Source of the DNA: Defluviitaleaceae bacterium
GTDB lineage: Bacteria > Bacillota > Clostridia > Lachnospirales > WQUN01
Assembly: GCA_009784025.1 (NCBI GenBank)
Contig: WQVK01000006.1
Coordinates: 1 to 64,000, forward strand
Reading direction: 5' to 3'
Length of the DNA stretch: 64,000 nt
The notes beneath the pieces were generated by a model, which saw only the letters and a list, made by a program, of their open reading frames with translations, was not told the DNA's origin and searched no databases. Positions 34,343 through 41,338 of the stretch are shown in pieces; positions within the stretch are counted from its first letter, which is position 1, and each line of letters starts with the position of its first letter. A program made the translations under genes and the position numbers.

Positions 34343-35197
34343 CTAACGCCGCCGCCGCTTCACATCCACGGCTCTGTTCAGGGCCTGGCCTACATAATTT
34401 ATGCACATTGTCACCACCAAAATAAGCAGCGCCGCCGGCAGCCATTGCCAGGGGCGGTTTTGCAGCGCTGCCGGGTTTGCCGCTTGGGCTATTAGCGTGC
34501 CCAGGCTGGGTGTGGTAAAGGGCATCCCAAAGCCCAAAAAAGTCAAACCCGTCTCTATGCCAATAGTATTGGCAATGGTTAGCGTAAGGCTTACCACCAT
34601 AAAGGAAACAATATTAGGCAGCACTTCCCTAAAAATTATCACAATGTTTGGCGTGCCAAGGGTCTTGGACGCCCGCACATAATCCAACGCGCTTTGGCGC
34701 AGCGCCACCATGCGTATTCCCCGGGCCATACCAAGCCAGCCAAACAGCGTTAACACCGCACCCAGCATCACAGGGGTGCTGGGCAGCATGGTGATAAGCA
34801 CAATCGTGACCATAAAAGTTGGCAGCATAATAAAAAAATCTATCACCCGCATAAGAATATTATCCAGCCGCCCCCCATAAACCCCAGCCAGTAGCCCCAC
34901 AAAAATCCCAATGCCAGCTGTGGCAAACGACACTACAAACGCAATAGTAAAAGAATTCCGCGCGCCCACCACAAGCTGCACCACCATATCCCGCCCCACC
35001 ATATCTGTACCCAGCCAAAACTCCCGGCAAGGCGGCTGGTTGCGCCGCAAAAGATACATACGCTCCACATCATCCACAGAAAAACTAAGCGACCACGCAT
35101 ACGCTACAAACACAATAGCAAAAAAAACAACTAAGCTAACAAAAGCCAGCTTGTCGCCGTAAACTTCCCGCCACATAATCTGCCAAGGGTTTTTCAT
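34343..35197 (-). CDS. oppC: Oligopeptide ABC transporter permease (OppC/DppC type)
   Basis: 284 residues. The OppC N-terminal region (KLAFVSLVVFFAIVFVAYAWSLSF, then the extracytoplasmic segment ending WLGTDMVGRDMVVQLVVGARNSF) and the core with EAA-type loop DYVRASKTLGTPNIVIIFREVLPNI are typical. It has five to six membrane helices. The start is the ATG after CAGGTGATT. A 257-bp gap filled by family B and A repeats separates it from the preceding permease gene on the same strand. It is the last gene before the convergent TfoX_C gene. Confidence 0.92.
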   Translation of the reverse strand: MKNPWQIMWREVYGDKLAFVSLVVFFAIVFVAYAWSLSFSVDDVERMYLLRRNQPPCREFWLGTDMVGRDMVVQLVVGARNSFTIAFVVSFATAGIGIFVGLLAGVYGGRLDNILMRVIDFFIMLPTFMVTIVLITMLPSTPVMLGAVLTLFGWLGMARGIRMVALRQSALDYVRASKTLGTPNIVIIFREVLPNIVSFMVVSLTLTIANTIGIETGLTFLGFGMPFTTPSLGTLIAQAANPAALQNRPWQWLPAALLILVVTMCINYVGQALNRAVDVKRRRR

Positions 35198-35219
35198 GAA
35201 TCACCTGCTTTTTTGTGAT

Positions 35220-35446
35220 AGAACAAGACCGCCAGAGGCTCTGCCCAAGCACCTCCACTTTTTCATAATGTTCGCGTCGCGAACCAGGCATCTTCCAGGT
35301 TCAATTTAGAAAAAGCGAGATAAAAACTCTGAAATTTGGGGAATAGACTTCTTCCGAAATTACGTTTATTAATTTCGGAAGAGTTACATTTTCAATCTTT
35401 TGCTTCTTTTGAAATTGCGTCTTTTGCAATTTCAGAAGAACTCTAA
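35220..35446. repeat. Family B and A repeats between the two permease genes
   Basis: A B copy with insert (about 35220-35336; GACCGCCAGAGG start, TCGCGTCGCGAACC insert) is followed by a complete A copy (35342-35446) with stems CCGAAATTA / TAATTTCGG and TTTGAAATTGC / GCAATTTCAGA. They occupy the whole intergenic space inside an apparent operon. Confidence 0.85.
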
Positions 35447-35454
35447 CGAAGGAA

Positions 35455-36414
35455 TTACCGTATACGAATCCGCGGGTCTGCAATCGTGATAAAAATATCT
35501 GACAATAGCACCCCGGCCACCCCTATAAACCCATAAATCATAATAAGTGCGTTGGCTGTGGGGAAATCCCGGGCGGTTATTGATGTTACAAACAAATTCC
35601 CCATGCCTGGGTAGCCAAAAACCCGCTCTATTATCACCGAGCCGCTTAGCAGCCCGGCAATGCTAGCCCCCAGGCCAGACGCCAAGGGTAGCGTCGCATT
35701 GCGGAAAATATGCCGCGAATACACTTTGCCTTCTGGCAGGCCTTTGGCGCGGGCGGTGGTTACATATTCTGCGGATTCGTTCTCGATAATCTCGCTGCGC
35801 AAGATATTGATTATGCCCACGGTGTTTAAGATTGCTGCGGTAAAAGCTGGCAAAATTAAATGATGCAGCCGCGACAGCCAAAAAGCTGCACTGCCAGGCG
35901 CAAGCCGCACATCTACGCTGCCCATGATAGGAAACCAGCCCAGCCTAAAGCCGAACACGAAAATATTCAGTAGCGCAAAAACCAAAGTTGGCATGGCGAT
36001 GGCCACAAAGGTGTAGGCCACAATCAGCCTGTCTGCAAGGGTTTCCCTGTACCGCCCCGCCACAAAACCCAACGGAATAGCCAGCAAATATGTAAAAGCC
36101 GCGCCAACTAGCGATAGCCTTACAGTATTAGGCAACCGCTCGCCAATCACTTCCGTTACGGGCCGGGCATAATGCCAGCTGCGCCCAAAATCCCCACGGA
36201 AAATCCCACGCATCCATTCCATATACTGCACCGCCCAACCCCGGTTTAACCCAAGCTCTACCCGCAGCCGGTCAATATCCTCTGGCGAAACATCGGGGTC
36301 AATTAGCCCCGTAAGGGCATCACCAGGCATGGCCTGCGCCAGCAAAAACACCGCAACACTAAGCAACCAAAGCTGCGGCAAAACAACCAAAAACCGCCTC
36401 AAAATAATCTTCAT
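35455..36414 (-). CDS. oppB: Oligopeptide ABC transporter permease (OppB/DppB type)
   Basis: 319 residues. The N-terminal helix LPQLWLLSVAVFLLAQAMPGDAL is the usual OppB start. The EAA loop ESAEYVTTARAKGLPEGKVYSRHIFRNATLPL and the segment IIERVFGYPGMGNLFVTSITARDFP are diagnostic. It has six membrane helices. It follows the ATPase gene by 18 nt, with a weak GGGATG site before the ATG. It forms the import channel with the OppC-like subunit. Confidence 0.93.
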   Translation of the reverse strand: MKIILRRFLVVLPQLWLLSVAVFLLAQAMPGDALTGLIDPDVSPEDIDRLRVELGLNRGWAVQYMEWMRGIFRGDFGRSWHYARPVTEVIGERLPNTVRLSLVGAAFTYLLAIPLGFVAGRYRETLADRLIVAYTFVAIAMPTLVFALLNIFVFGFRLGWFPIMGSVDVRLAPGSAAFWLSRLHHLILPAFTAAILNTVGIINILRSEIIENESAEYVTTARAKGLPEGKVYSRHIFRNATLPLASGLGASIAGLLSGSVIIERVFGYPGMGNLFVTSITARDFPTANALIMIYGFIGVAGVLLSDIFITIADPRIRIR

Positions 36415-36428
36415 AAAACATCCCTTGG

Positions 36429-36495
36429 TTACTTAAAGTTTTTTGTCAAACTTTTTTCCAAAAAAGTTTGTGGGTGTGAGCAAAGCCCACGGTCC
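36429..36495. repeat. Family B repeat overlapping the end of the oppF-like gene
   Basis: Hairpins GTGGGC-TTT-GCTCAC and AAACTTTTTTGGAAAAAAGTTT on the minus strand, ending in AAAAAACTTTAA. The gene reads through it and stops at its final TAA, so roughly the last 20 residues are repeat-encoded. Confidence 0.85.
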
Positions 36496-37389
36496 TGTCT
36501 CGCAACCAACAGCCGCGAGATGCCCAGCTCCAACCCGCCGCAAGTCTAGCACTCGGCCGTTTGTGTCGTAGCAGCTAGGGATTTCTTGCCTGTACGCGGC
36601 CTCGATGGTTGCGCGCCTTTGTAGCGCCTGGCCGCGTTTGGTGGGGTCTGTTTCTGGAATTGCTGTGATTAGCCGCTGGGTGTAAATATGCCGGGGGTTC
36701 TCGAAAATATCCGCGCGGCTACCCACTTCCACAAACCTGCCACGGTGCATAATCGCCAGCCGCGGGCACATATGCCGCACCACGCTCATGTCATGGCTTA
36801 TAAACAATATGCTAACCCCAAGCTGGCGCTGCACATTTTTAAGGCAGTTAAGCACCTGGGCCTGAACCGAAACATCCAAGGCGGACACTGGCTCGTCGGC
36901 CACAATAAGCCGCGGCCCAAGCGCAATTGCCCGTGCCACCCCAACCCGCTGCCGCTGCCCGCCAGAAAACTCAAACGGATACTTAGCCGCCGCATCTGCC
37001 CGCAGCCCCACCATATCCAACAACTCTGCCACCCGCCGCACCTCCTCTGCCCTAGACAACCTGCAAAAATTTCGCAACGGCTCGGCAACAATATCTCGCA
37101 CTCTTTTCCGTGGGTTAAGCGCCGCAAAAACATCCTGAAAAATCATCTGCACATTGCGCCTATACCAAGACCTGTTCCGCCCCAGCCCGCCCGTAACATT
37201 AACATCCCCAAAAAAAATCTTACCCCCTCGCACTCCCTCCAACCCCAAAACCGCCCGCCCAAGCGTACTTTTGCCGCTGCCAGACTCCCCCACAACCCCA
37301 AAAGTCTCACCAGCCCCTACACAAAAGCTAACCCCATCCACAGCCTTTATGCCGCCGTAATAAACCTGCAAATCCCGCACCGTTAGCAT
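36433..37389 (-). CDS. oppF: Oligopeptide ABC transporter ATP-binding protein (OppF/DppF type)
   Basis: 318 residues. Walker A is GESGSGKSTLGRA (about 34-46), the signature is FSGGQRQRVGVARAIA, Walker B is RLIVADEPVSALDVSVQAQ, and the H-loop is LFISHDMSVVRHM. The C-terminal OppF extension (AIPETDP...) continues to a conserved cysteine (IPSCYD) as in family members. The final residues GPWALLTPTNFFGKKFDKKL come from a family B repeat and have no counterpart in the family. Peptide importers normally need an OppD partner; none is encoded in this cluster, so it must act as a homodimer or with a distant OppD. The start is ATG after GAGGTG. Confidence 0.92.
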   Translation of the reverse strand: MLTVRDLQVYYGGIKAVDGVSFCVGAGETFGVVGESGSGKSTLGRAVLGLEGVRGGKIFFGDVNVTGGLGRNRSWYRRNVQMIFQDVFAALNPRKRVRDIVAEPLRNFCRLSRAEEVRRVAELLDMVGLRADAAAKYPFEFSGGQRQRVGVARAIALGPRLIVADEPVSALDVSVQAQVLNCLKNVQRQLGVSILFISHDMSVVRHMCPRLAIMHRGRFVEVGSRADIFENPRHIYTQRLITAIPETDPTKRGQALQRRATIEAAYRQEIPSCYDTNGRVLDLRRVGAGHLAAVGCETGPWALLTPTNFFGKKFDKKL

Positions 37390-37432
37390 CGCGTCACCTC
37401 ATTTGTAGAATGTATGCTGTTTATATAAAGAA

Positions 37433-37772
37433 TAAAACCGTGGGCTTTGCCCACACCCACCCTCTTTTTGAAAAAAGAGGGGCAAAAACTTTAACTTTTA
37501 TTTGCAATGCCTTTAGGCAAAAGCTGCTGCCGTAAGAAAGTAAACCGCTTTCTTATGGCAGCAGCTTTTGCCTAAGCTTCGCTTAATGGAAAAATTCAGA
37601 TGTTAAAATTTTTTGCCAAGTTTTTTTAAAAAAAGCGGTGGGTATGGGCAAAGCCCATAGTTTTATTCTTTAGAGTTCTTCTGAAATTGCAAAAAACGCA
37701 ATTTCAAAAGAAGCAAAAGATTGAAAATGTAACTTTTCCGAAATTAAAAAACGTAATTTCGGAAGAAGTCTT
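37433..37772. repeat. Composite repeat block: B, long hairpin, inverted B, inverted A
   Basis: A B copy (37433-37495) and an inverted B copy (37599-37665) flank a 63-nt hairpin (37513-37575). The hairpin has 28-bp arms beginning TTAGGCAAAAGCTGCTGCCG and a 7-nt loop. An inverted A copy follows (37671-37772). The block fills the space before the 52-residue gene and contains no ORF of interest. Confidence 0.85.
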
Positions 37773-37837
37773 TTGTACATGCAACAAATAAACCCTGCCG
37801 AATATTATGGATTAACACCAACCAAAGGAGGCAATTT

Positions 37838-37996
37838 ATGAATCATTCTGGCGTGGGCTATGTAAACGACGGGTCCAACGACATGTTAATGCTGGTACTG
37901 TTGCTTATGTTAATGAACCCAAATGAGCAAGGCGCAGGTGACAACACCATGCTAATGCTTCTGCTGATAATGCTAATGTCTGGCGGTAAGCTGTAA
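37838..37996 (+). CDS. 52-residue Met/Leu-rich small protein
   Basis: A complete small gene: ATG at 9 nt from AAAGGAGG, 53 codons, TAA, then a strong terminator. The protein is MNHSGVGYVNDGSN, then a hydrophobic segment MLMLVLLLMLM, a polar turn NPNEQGAGDN, a second segment TMLMLLLIMLM, and the tail SGGKL. The two halves look like an internal duplication (N-D/N-x-M-L-M-L-x-L-L-M/I-x-L-M). The methionine content is striking (11 of 52). Each segment is 11-12 residues, too short to cross a membrane alone, so a hairpin in the membrane or a helical bundle is possible. I do not recognise a named family. It sits between the peptide-importer genes and the spoIIA operon but on the opposite strand. Confidence 0.72.
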   Translation: MNHSGVGYVNDGSNDMLMLVLLLMLMNPNEQGAGDNTMLMLLLIMLMSGGKL

Positions 37997-38060
37997 CAAA
38001 ACCGCAGCCCGAAACATCTCCCAACACCCACGAAAAAAGCATACATAAGCCCAACGCACA

Positions 38061-38094
38061 AAAAAAGGAGCGGATACTTGCCGCTCCTTTTTGG
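38061..38094 (+). terminator. Terminator after the 52-residue gene
   Basis: AAAAAAAGGAGCGG-ATACTTG-CCGCTCCTTTTT, a perfect stem followed by T residues. It also has an A-rich left side and may work in both directions. Confidence 0.88.
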
Positions 38095-38123
38095 TGTTTT
38101 GGCATCATTTAATTCAAAAAAAT

Positions 38124-38203
38124 GGTACCATACGGTACCATTTTTCCATGATTATGGTACCGTATGGTACCATTTTTCCATGATTATGGTACCGTATGGT
38201 ACC
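38124..38203. repeat. Family D GGTACC palindromes, three units at 32-bp spacing
   Basis: Units at 38124 (GGTACCATACGGTACC), 38156 and 38188 (both GGTACCGTATGGTACC) are each exactly 32 bp apart, with the conserved 16-bp spacer ATTTTTCCATGATTAT between them. Six T follow the last unit. The array lies downstream of sigF. Confidence 0.92.
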
Positions 38204-38278
38204 ATTTTTTAGGCAAAAAACATTGTTTTGGCTATCCTTCAACACAGAAAATTCGCCAAACAAGCCACTTTTTCAAAA

Positions 38279-38355
38279 AATATTAAGTTTTTTGTAAAAC
38301 TTTTTTTCAAAAAAGTTTTTGGAGGTGTCGGAGGCGAAGCCTCTGACGGTTTTAA
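38279..38355. repeat. Family B repeat at the sigF stop codon
   Basis: AAACTTTTTTTCAAAAAAGTTT and GGAGGC-GAA-GCCTCTGAC hairpins. On the minus strand the sigF stop codon TAA lies within its terminal GGTTTTAAT. Confidence 0.85.
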
Positions 38356-39077
38356 TCCCCCTCACTAAGCGCAATTTTTAGCGCTTGCAGCACTTTTTTT
38401 TCTATCCGAGATACTTGTACTTGTGACACGCCTATAATCTTGGCTACATCTACCTGGGTCTTATCTTGGAAGTAGCGTAATATAATTACCTGTCGCTCCT
38501 TGGGTTTTAGGGAGTTTATTAGTTGTTTTAGGGCTAGTATATTTACTGTGCGTTCGCTGTCGTCGGTGTTTTGGGCTAGCTTGTCTATTAAAAAGATTGG
38601 ACTACCATCGCCTTGGTATATGGTGGCATGCAGGGATTCTACGTCCATACCGGCTTCTAGAGCCATTACTAGGTCTTCGGTTTCTGCGCCTAGTTCTTTG
38701 GCTAGTTCGTTTAGGGTGGGTTGGCGGCCAAGCTGGTTGGTTAGTTTTTCTGTTGCGTAGCGGGATTTTGTTGCCAGTTCTTTTACTGGGCGCGATACTT
38801 TTATCATGCCATCATCCCGCAGGAAACGTTTTATTTCGCCAATAATCATGGGGATTGCGTAGGTGGAGAATTTTACGTCGAAAGATGTATCAAATTTTCT
38901 TATGCATTTTAATAGACCTATGGCACCAATCTGGTAAAGGTCATCAAGTTCGTACCCCCGTTTAGAGAATTTTTTCACCACGGACCATATTAGCCCGCTG
39001 TTTTCTTTGATAAGCCGCTCTGCCGCATGTTCATCCCCCGCCTGGGCTAAGGCTATCAGGTCTAGGGTTTCATTCAT
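38352..39077 (-). CDS. sigF: Forespore sigma factor SigF
   Basis: 241 residues, sigma-70 group 3. Region 2 is NSGLIWSVVKKFSKRGYELDDLYQIGAIGLLKCIRKFD and KFSTYAIPMIIGEIKRFLRDDG, region 3 is ISRPVKELA-like (IKVSRPVKELATKSRYATEKL), and region 4 ends in the helix-turn-helix QVDVAKIIGVSQVQVSRIEKKVL. SigF and SigG are similar; the gene is called sigF because it is third in a spoIIAA-spoIIAB-sigF operon, overlapping spoIIAB by 8 nt. It drives the first forespore-specific transcription after asymmetric division and is held inactive by SpoIIAB. Confidence 0.96.
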   Translation of the reverse strand: MNETLDLIALAQAGDEHAAERLIKENSGLIWSVVKKFSKRGYELDDLYQIGAIGLLKCIRKFDTSFDVKFSTYAIPMIIGEIKRFLRDDGMIKVSRPVKELATKSRYATEKLTNQLGRQPTLNELAKELGAETEDLVMALEAGMDVESLHATIYQGDGSPIFLIDKLAQNTDDSERTVNILALKQLINSLKPKERQVIILRYFQDKTQVDVAKIIGVSQVQVSRIEKKVLQALKIALSEGD

Positions 39078-39504
39078 TTTTGCTGTGTTCTCCCAGTTTT
39101 TTATGCATGGTAACCCGCGTGCCGCCCCCAGGTGTGGAAATCACATGCACGCTATCCATAAAAGATTCCATTACGGTAAAACCAAGGCCGCTGCGCTCCA
39201 TGTCTGGCTTTGTGGTGAAAAGGGGCTCGCGAGCGCTGGCTATATCTTCTATGCCAACCCCTTCGTCGCTTATTACTATGGTGATTTCCCGGCCGTTGTT
39301 GAATAAATCTAGGGCCACGGTGCCAGTGTTGCCGCCATAGCCGTGGATTATGGCATTGGTTACGGCTTCGCTTACGGCGGTTTTTATGTCTGATATTTCG
39401 CCTACAGAAGGGTCTAGCGGTGCGATAAATGCCGTGGCTACTACCCTGGCTAGGGATACATTTTCGGCCAGGGCGGCCATTTCTATTTTCAGTTGATTGT
39501 TCAT
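39070..39504 (-). CDS. spoIIAB: SpoIIAB, anti-sigma-F factor and SpoIIAA kinase
   Basis: 144 residues, GHKL ATPase fold. The N box is EAVTNAIIHGYGG, the G1 box is VISDEGVGIEDIAS and the G2 box is RSGLGFTVMESFMD. SpoIIAB binds SigF as a dimer and phosphorylates SpoIIAA; release of SigF follows when unphosphorylated SpoIIAA displaces it. The start overlaps the end of spoIIAA by 4 nt and its end overlaps sigF, so the three proteins are made in coupled amounts. Confidence 0.96.
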   Translation of the reverse strand: MNNQLKIEMAALAENVSLARVVATAFIAPLDPSVGEISDIKTAVSEAVTNAIIHGYGGNTGTVALDLFNNGREITIVISDEGVGIEDIASAREPLFTTKPDMERSGLGFTVMESFMDSVHVISTPGGGTRVTMHKKLGEHSKNE

Positions 39505-39848
39505 TTGCCGCCCTCCATTTTTGCTATTGCATCGCTTACTGTGGCAGTGCTGTGCACGATTTTTTGCAGGCCAGAAAATTCGAATAATTTTGCCAGGCTG
39601 CTATTCATGCAGGCCAGGGTAAGCTGGCCGCCGCGTTTTTCTGCATTCTTGTAGCGGCCAATAATCATGCCAATCCCCGAAGAATCCATGAAGCTAACCT
39701 CGCCCATGTCCAGCACTAGATGCTTGCATGGCGAGTTCTCGAAGGCGGTGTCAAGCTGCGGACGCAGCCTTTCTGCCTGGTGGTGGTCAAGTTCGCCTTC
39801 CAGTGTGGCAACCATTACACGACCCTGTATGTCAAGTTGTATTCCCAT
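39501..39848 (-). CDS. spoIIAA: SpoIIAA, anti-anti-sigma-F factor
   Basis: 115 residues, STAS domain. The phosphorylation site is in FMDSSGIGMIIGRYK (the serine pair at 55-56). The N-terminus MGIQLDIQGRVMVATLEGELDHHQAERLR is typical. ATG 39848 follows AAGGGA; longer in-frame extensions upstream overlap the promoter and lack a ribosome binding site. It is the first gene of the spoIIA operon. Confidence 0.95.
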   Translation of the reverse strand: MGIQLDIQGRVMVATLEGELDHHQAERLRPQLDTAFENSPCKHLVLDMGEVSFMDSSGIGMIIGRYKNAEKRGGQLTLACMNSSLAKLFEFSGLQKIVHSTATVSDAIAKMEGGK

Positions 39849-39884
39849 ATACTGTCCCTTCTTCCAAAAAATGTAATTTGTCCT

Positions 39885-39913
39885 ATCATAATGAAAAAAT
39901 CTAAGTTTTGCAA
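39885..39913 (-). promoter_or_regulatory. Candidate promoter of the spoIIA operon
   Basis: On the minus strand TTGCAA (39913-39908), 17-bp spacer, TATGAT (39890-39885), 36 bp before the spoIIAA ATG. In Bacillus this operon uses sigma-H; I found no convincing sigma-H match, so this sigma-A-like signal is provisional. A TATAAT at 39935-39940 faces the other way, toward the bactofilin gene. Confidence 0.5.
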
Positions 39914-39977
39914 GCATTTTTCTTAAAAGCATGTTATAATGCAGTTGATTCACGTTAATGAAGGGATGGCCAGCCGA

Positions 39978-40406
39978 ATGTTCTTCAAAAAGCAAAACGT
40001 CGTGCAAGATTTGGATTCCCCCAGCACGGTAATAGGCAAGGGGATTTATCTAGAGGCCGTAAGGATGACAGGCCAAGAAACAGTGCGCATAGACGGCATA
40101 TACAAAGGTTCGATAGACATAGACGGCAGCCTTGTGCTGGGCGATAGCGGCAGCATAACCGGCAATATAAATGCAAAGTATTTTCTTGTAGCGGGCGAGG
40201 TTGACGGCAATATAACCTGCGAAACTCAGCTGCATTTTGCATCCACCGCCAGGGTAGTAGGCGATATTAAAGCCCCATCCATTATTGTAGACGAAGGCAG
40301 TCAAGTTTTCGGCAAGTATTCTGTGGGTGAAGAAAGGCTTGTGGGGCTGGCAAACAAAGGCCAGCACCTTACCGCCAAAGATGAATACAACGAGGGCGCA
40401 TACTAA
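39978..40406 (+). CDS. Bactofilin family cytoskeletal protein
   Basis: About 142 residues. The core (residues ~20-115) is a right-handed beta-helix with the bactofilin pattern: STVIGKGIYLEAVRMTGQETVRIDGIYKGSIDIDGSLVLGDSGSITGNI, then VDGNITCETQLHFASTARVVGDIKAPSIIVDEGSQVFG. Bactofilins polymerise without nucleotide and scaffold wall enzymes or sporulation morphology. The start is uncertain: ATG 39978 (FFKKQ) is 12 nt from GAAGGG, while ATG 39966 touches it. It is the first gene of a plus-strand operon divergent from spoIIA and shares a base with the next start. Confidence 0.85.
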   Translation: MFFKKQNVVQDLDSPSTVIGKGIYLEAVRMTGQETVRIDGIYKGSIDIDGSLVLGDSGSITGNINAKYFLVAGEVDGNITCETQLHFASTARVVGDIKAPSIIVDEGSQVFGKYSVGEERLVGLANKGQHLTAKDEYNEGAY

Positions 40407-41338
40407 TGGAAAGTAAGCTCGATGCCCAGTTTTTCTACGGCGGCCAAGCGGTTATGGAGGGTATACTCATGCGTGGCAAAAAAGCTTTTGCCATGGCCGT
40501 GCGCACCCCCAAAGGTGATATCAAAGTAATAGACAGGCCTCTGCCTACTCTTACTAGGCGCTTTCCGTTTTTGCGGCTGCCACTTTTGCGCGGCTCTGTA
40601 GAGTTGGTACTTTCCATGAAGCTGGCCTACAGTGCCCTTAGCCAATCAGCAGAAATAGCAATGGACGGCCTAGAAGAAGAAGGCGAACCCGGCAGAATAG
40701 AAAGATTTTTAGTAAATAAATTTGGCGATAGGCTTAATAAAATTATCTTGGGCGTGTTTATGGTGCTGTCATTGGTGCTTGCCCTTGGGCTTCTTATGTT
40801 GTTGCCTACATTTTTTGCATCATTGGTTGGCGCCCCAGGCGCGCTTACAGGTGTGCTAGAGGGCGTCATTCGTATGCTCATTTTCATAAGCTACCTGGCC
40901 ATTGTATCCCGCACTAAGGATATCCAGCGGGTGTTCATGTATCACGGCGCAGAGCATAAGGCTATAAATTGCCACGAGCAAAACCTACCCCTAACCTCAG
41001 AAAACGTAGCCGCTAGCAACCGGCTGCATAAGCGATGCGGCACAAGCTTTATGCTGGTGGTAATGGTTGTGGCCATGGTTATGTTCATGGTCATACGCAT
41101 CGAATATATATGGCTGCGCTTTGCCTCCAGAATCATACTGCTGCCAGTGATAGCTGGCATTGCCTACGAAATAAGCGTAAAATGGGCAGGCAAACGCGAT
41201 AACAGGCTGGTACGCGCCATAATAACCCCAGGTATGCTAATGCAACGCCTAACCACCAAAGAGCCAGACGAAGGCCAGATAGAAATAGCCATCACAGCCC
41301 TAAACACTGTGCTAGCGCAAGAGCAGGCAACCCCATGA
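40406..41338 (+). CDS. yqhQ: DUF1385 family membrane protein (YqhQ-like)
   Basis: 310 residues. The N-terminal signature FFYGGQAVMEGILMRGKKAFAMAVRTPKGDI and the central HGAEHKAINCHEQNLPLTSENVAASNRLHKRCGTSFMLVV are the two hallmark blocks of DUF1385. There are about five membrane helices. Its metal-binding-looking histidines and cysteines are conserved in the family, but the function is unknown. It is commonly encoded just before prmC-prfA in Clostridia, as here. It overlaps the preceding stop by one base and the next start by four. Confidence 0.93.
   Translation: MESKLDAQFFYGGQAVMEGILMRGKKAFAMAVRTPKGDIKVIDRPLPTLTRRFPFLRLPLLRGSVELVLSMKLAYSALSQSAEIAMDGLEEEGEPGRIERFLVNKFGDRLNKIILGVFMVLSLVLALGLLMLLPTFFASLVGAPGALTGVLEGVIRMLIFISYLAIVSRTKDIQRVFMYHGAEHKAINCHEQNLPLTSENVAASNRLHKRCGTSFMLVVMVVAMVMFMVIRIEYIWLRFASRIILLPVIAGIAYEISVKWAGKRDNRLVRAIITPGMLMQRLTTKEPDEGQIEIAITALNTVLAQEQATP

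Noticed and set aside
38100-38210. CRISPR-like array (16-bp repeats, 16-bp spacers)
   Set aside because: Repeats are palindromic and too short, the spacers are identical rather than unique, and there are no cas genes.
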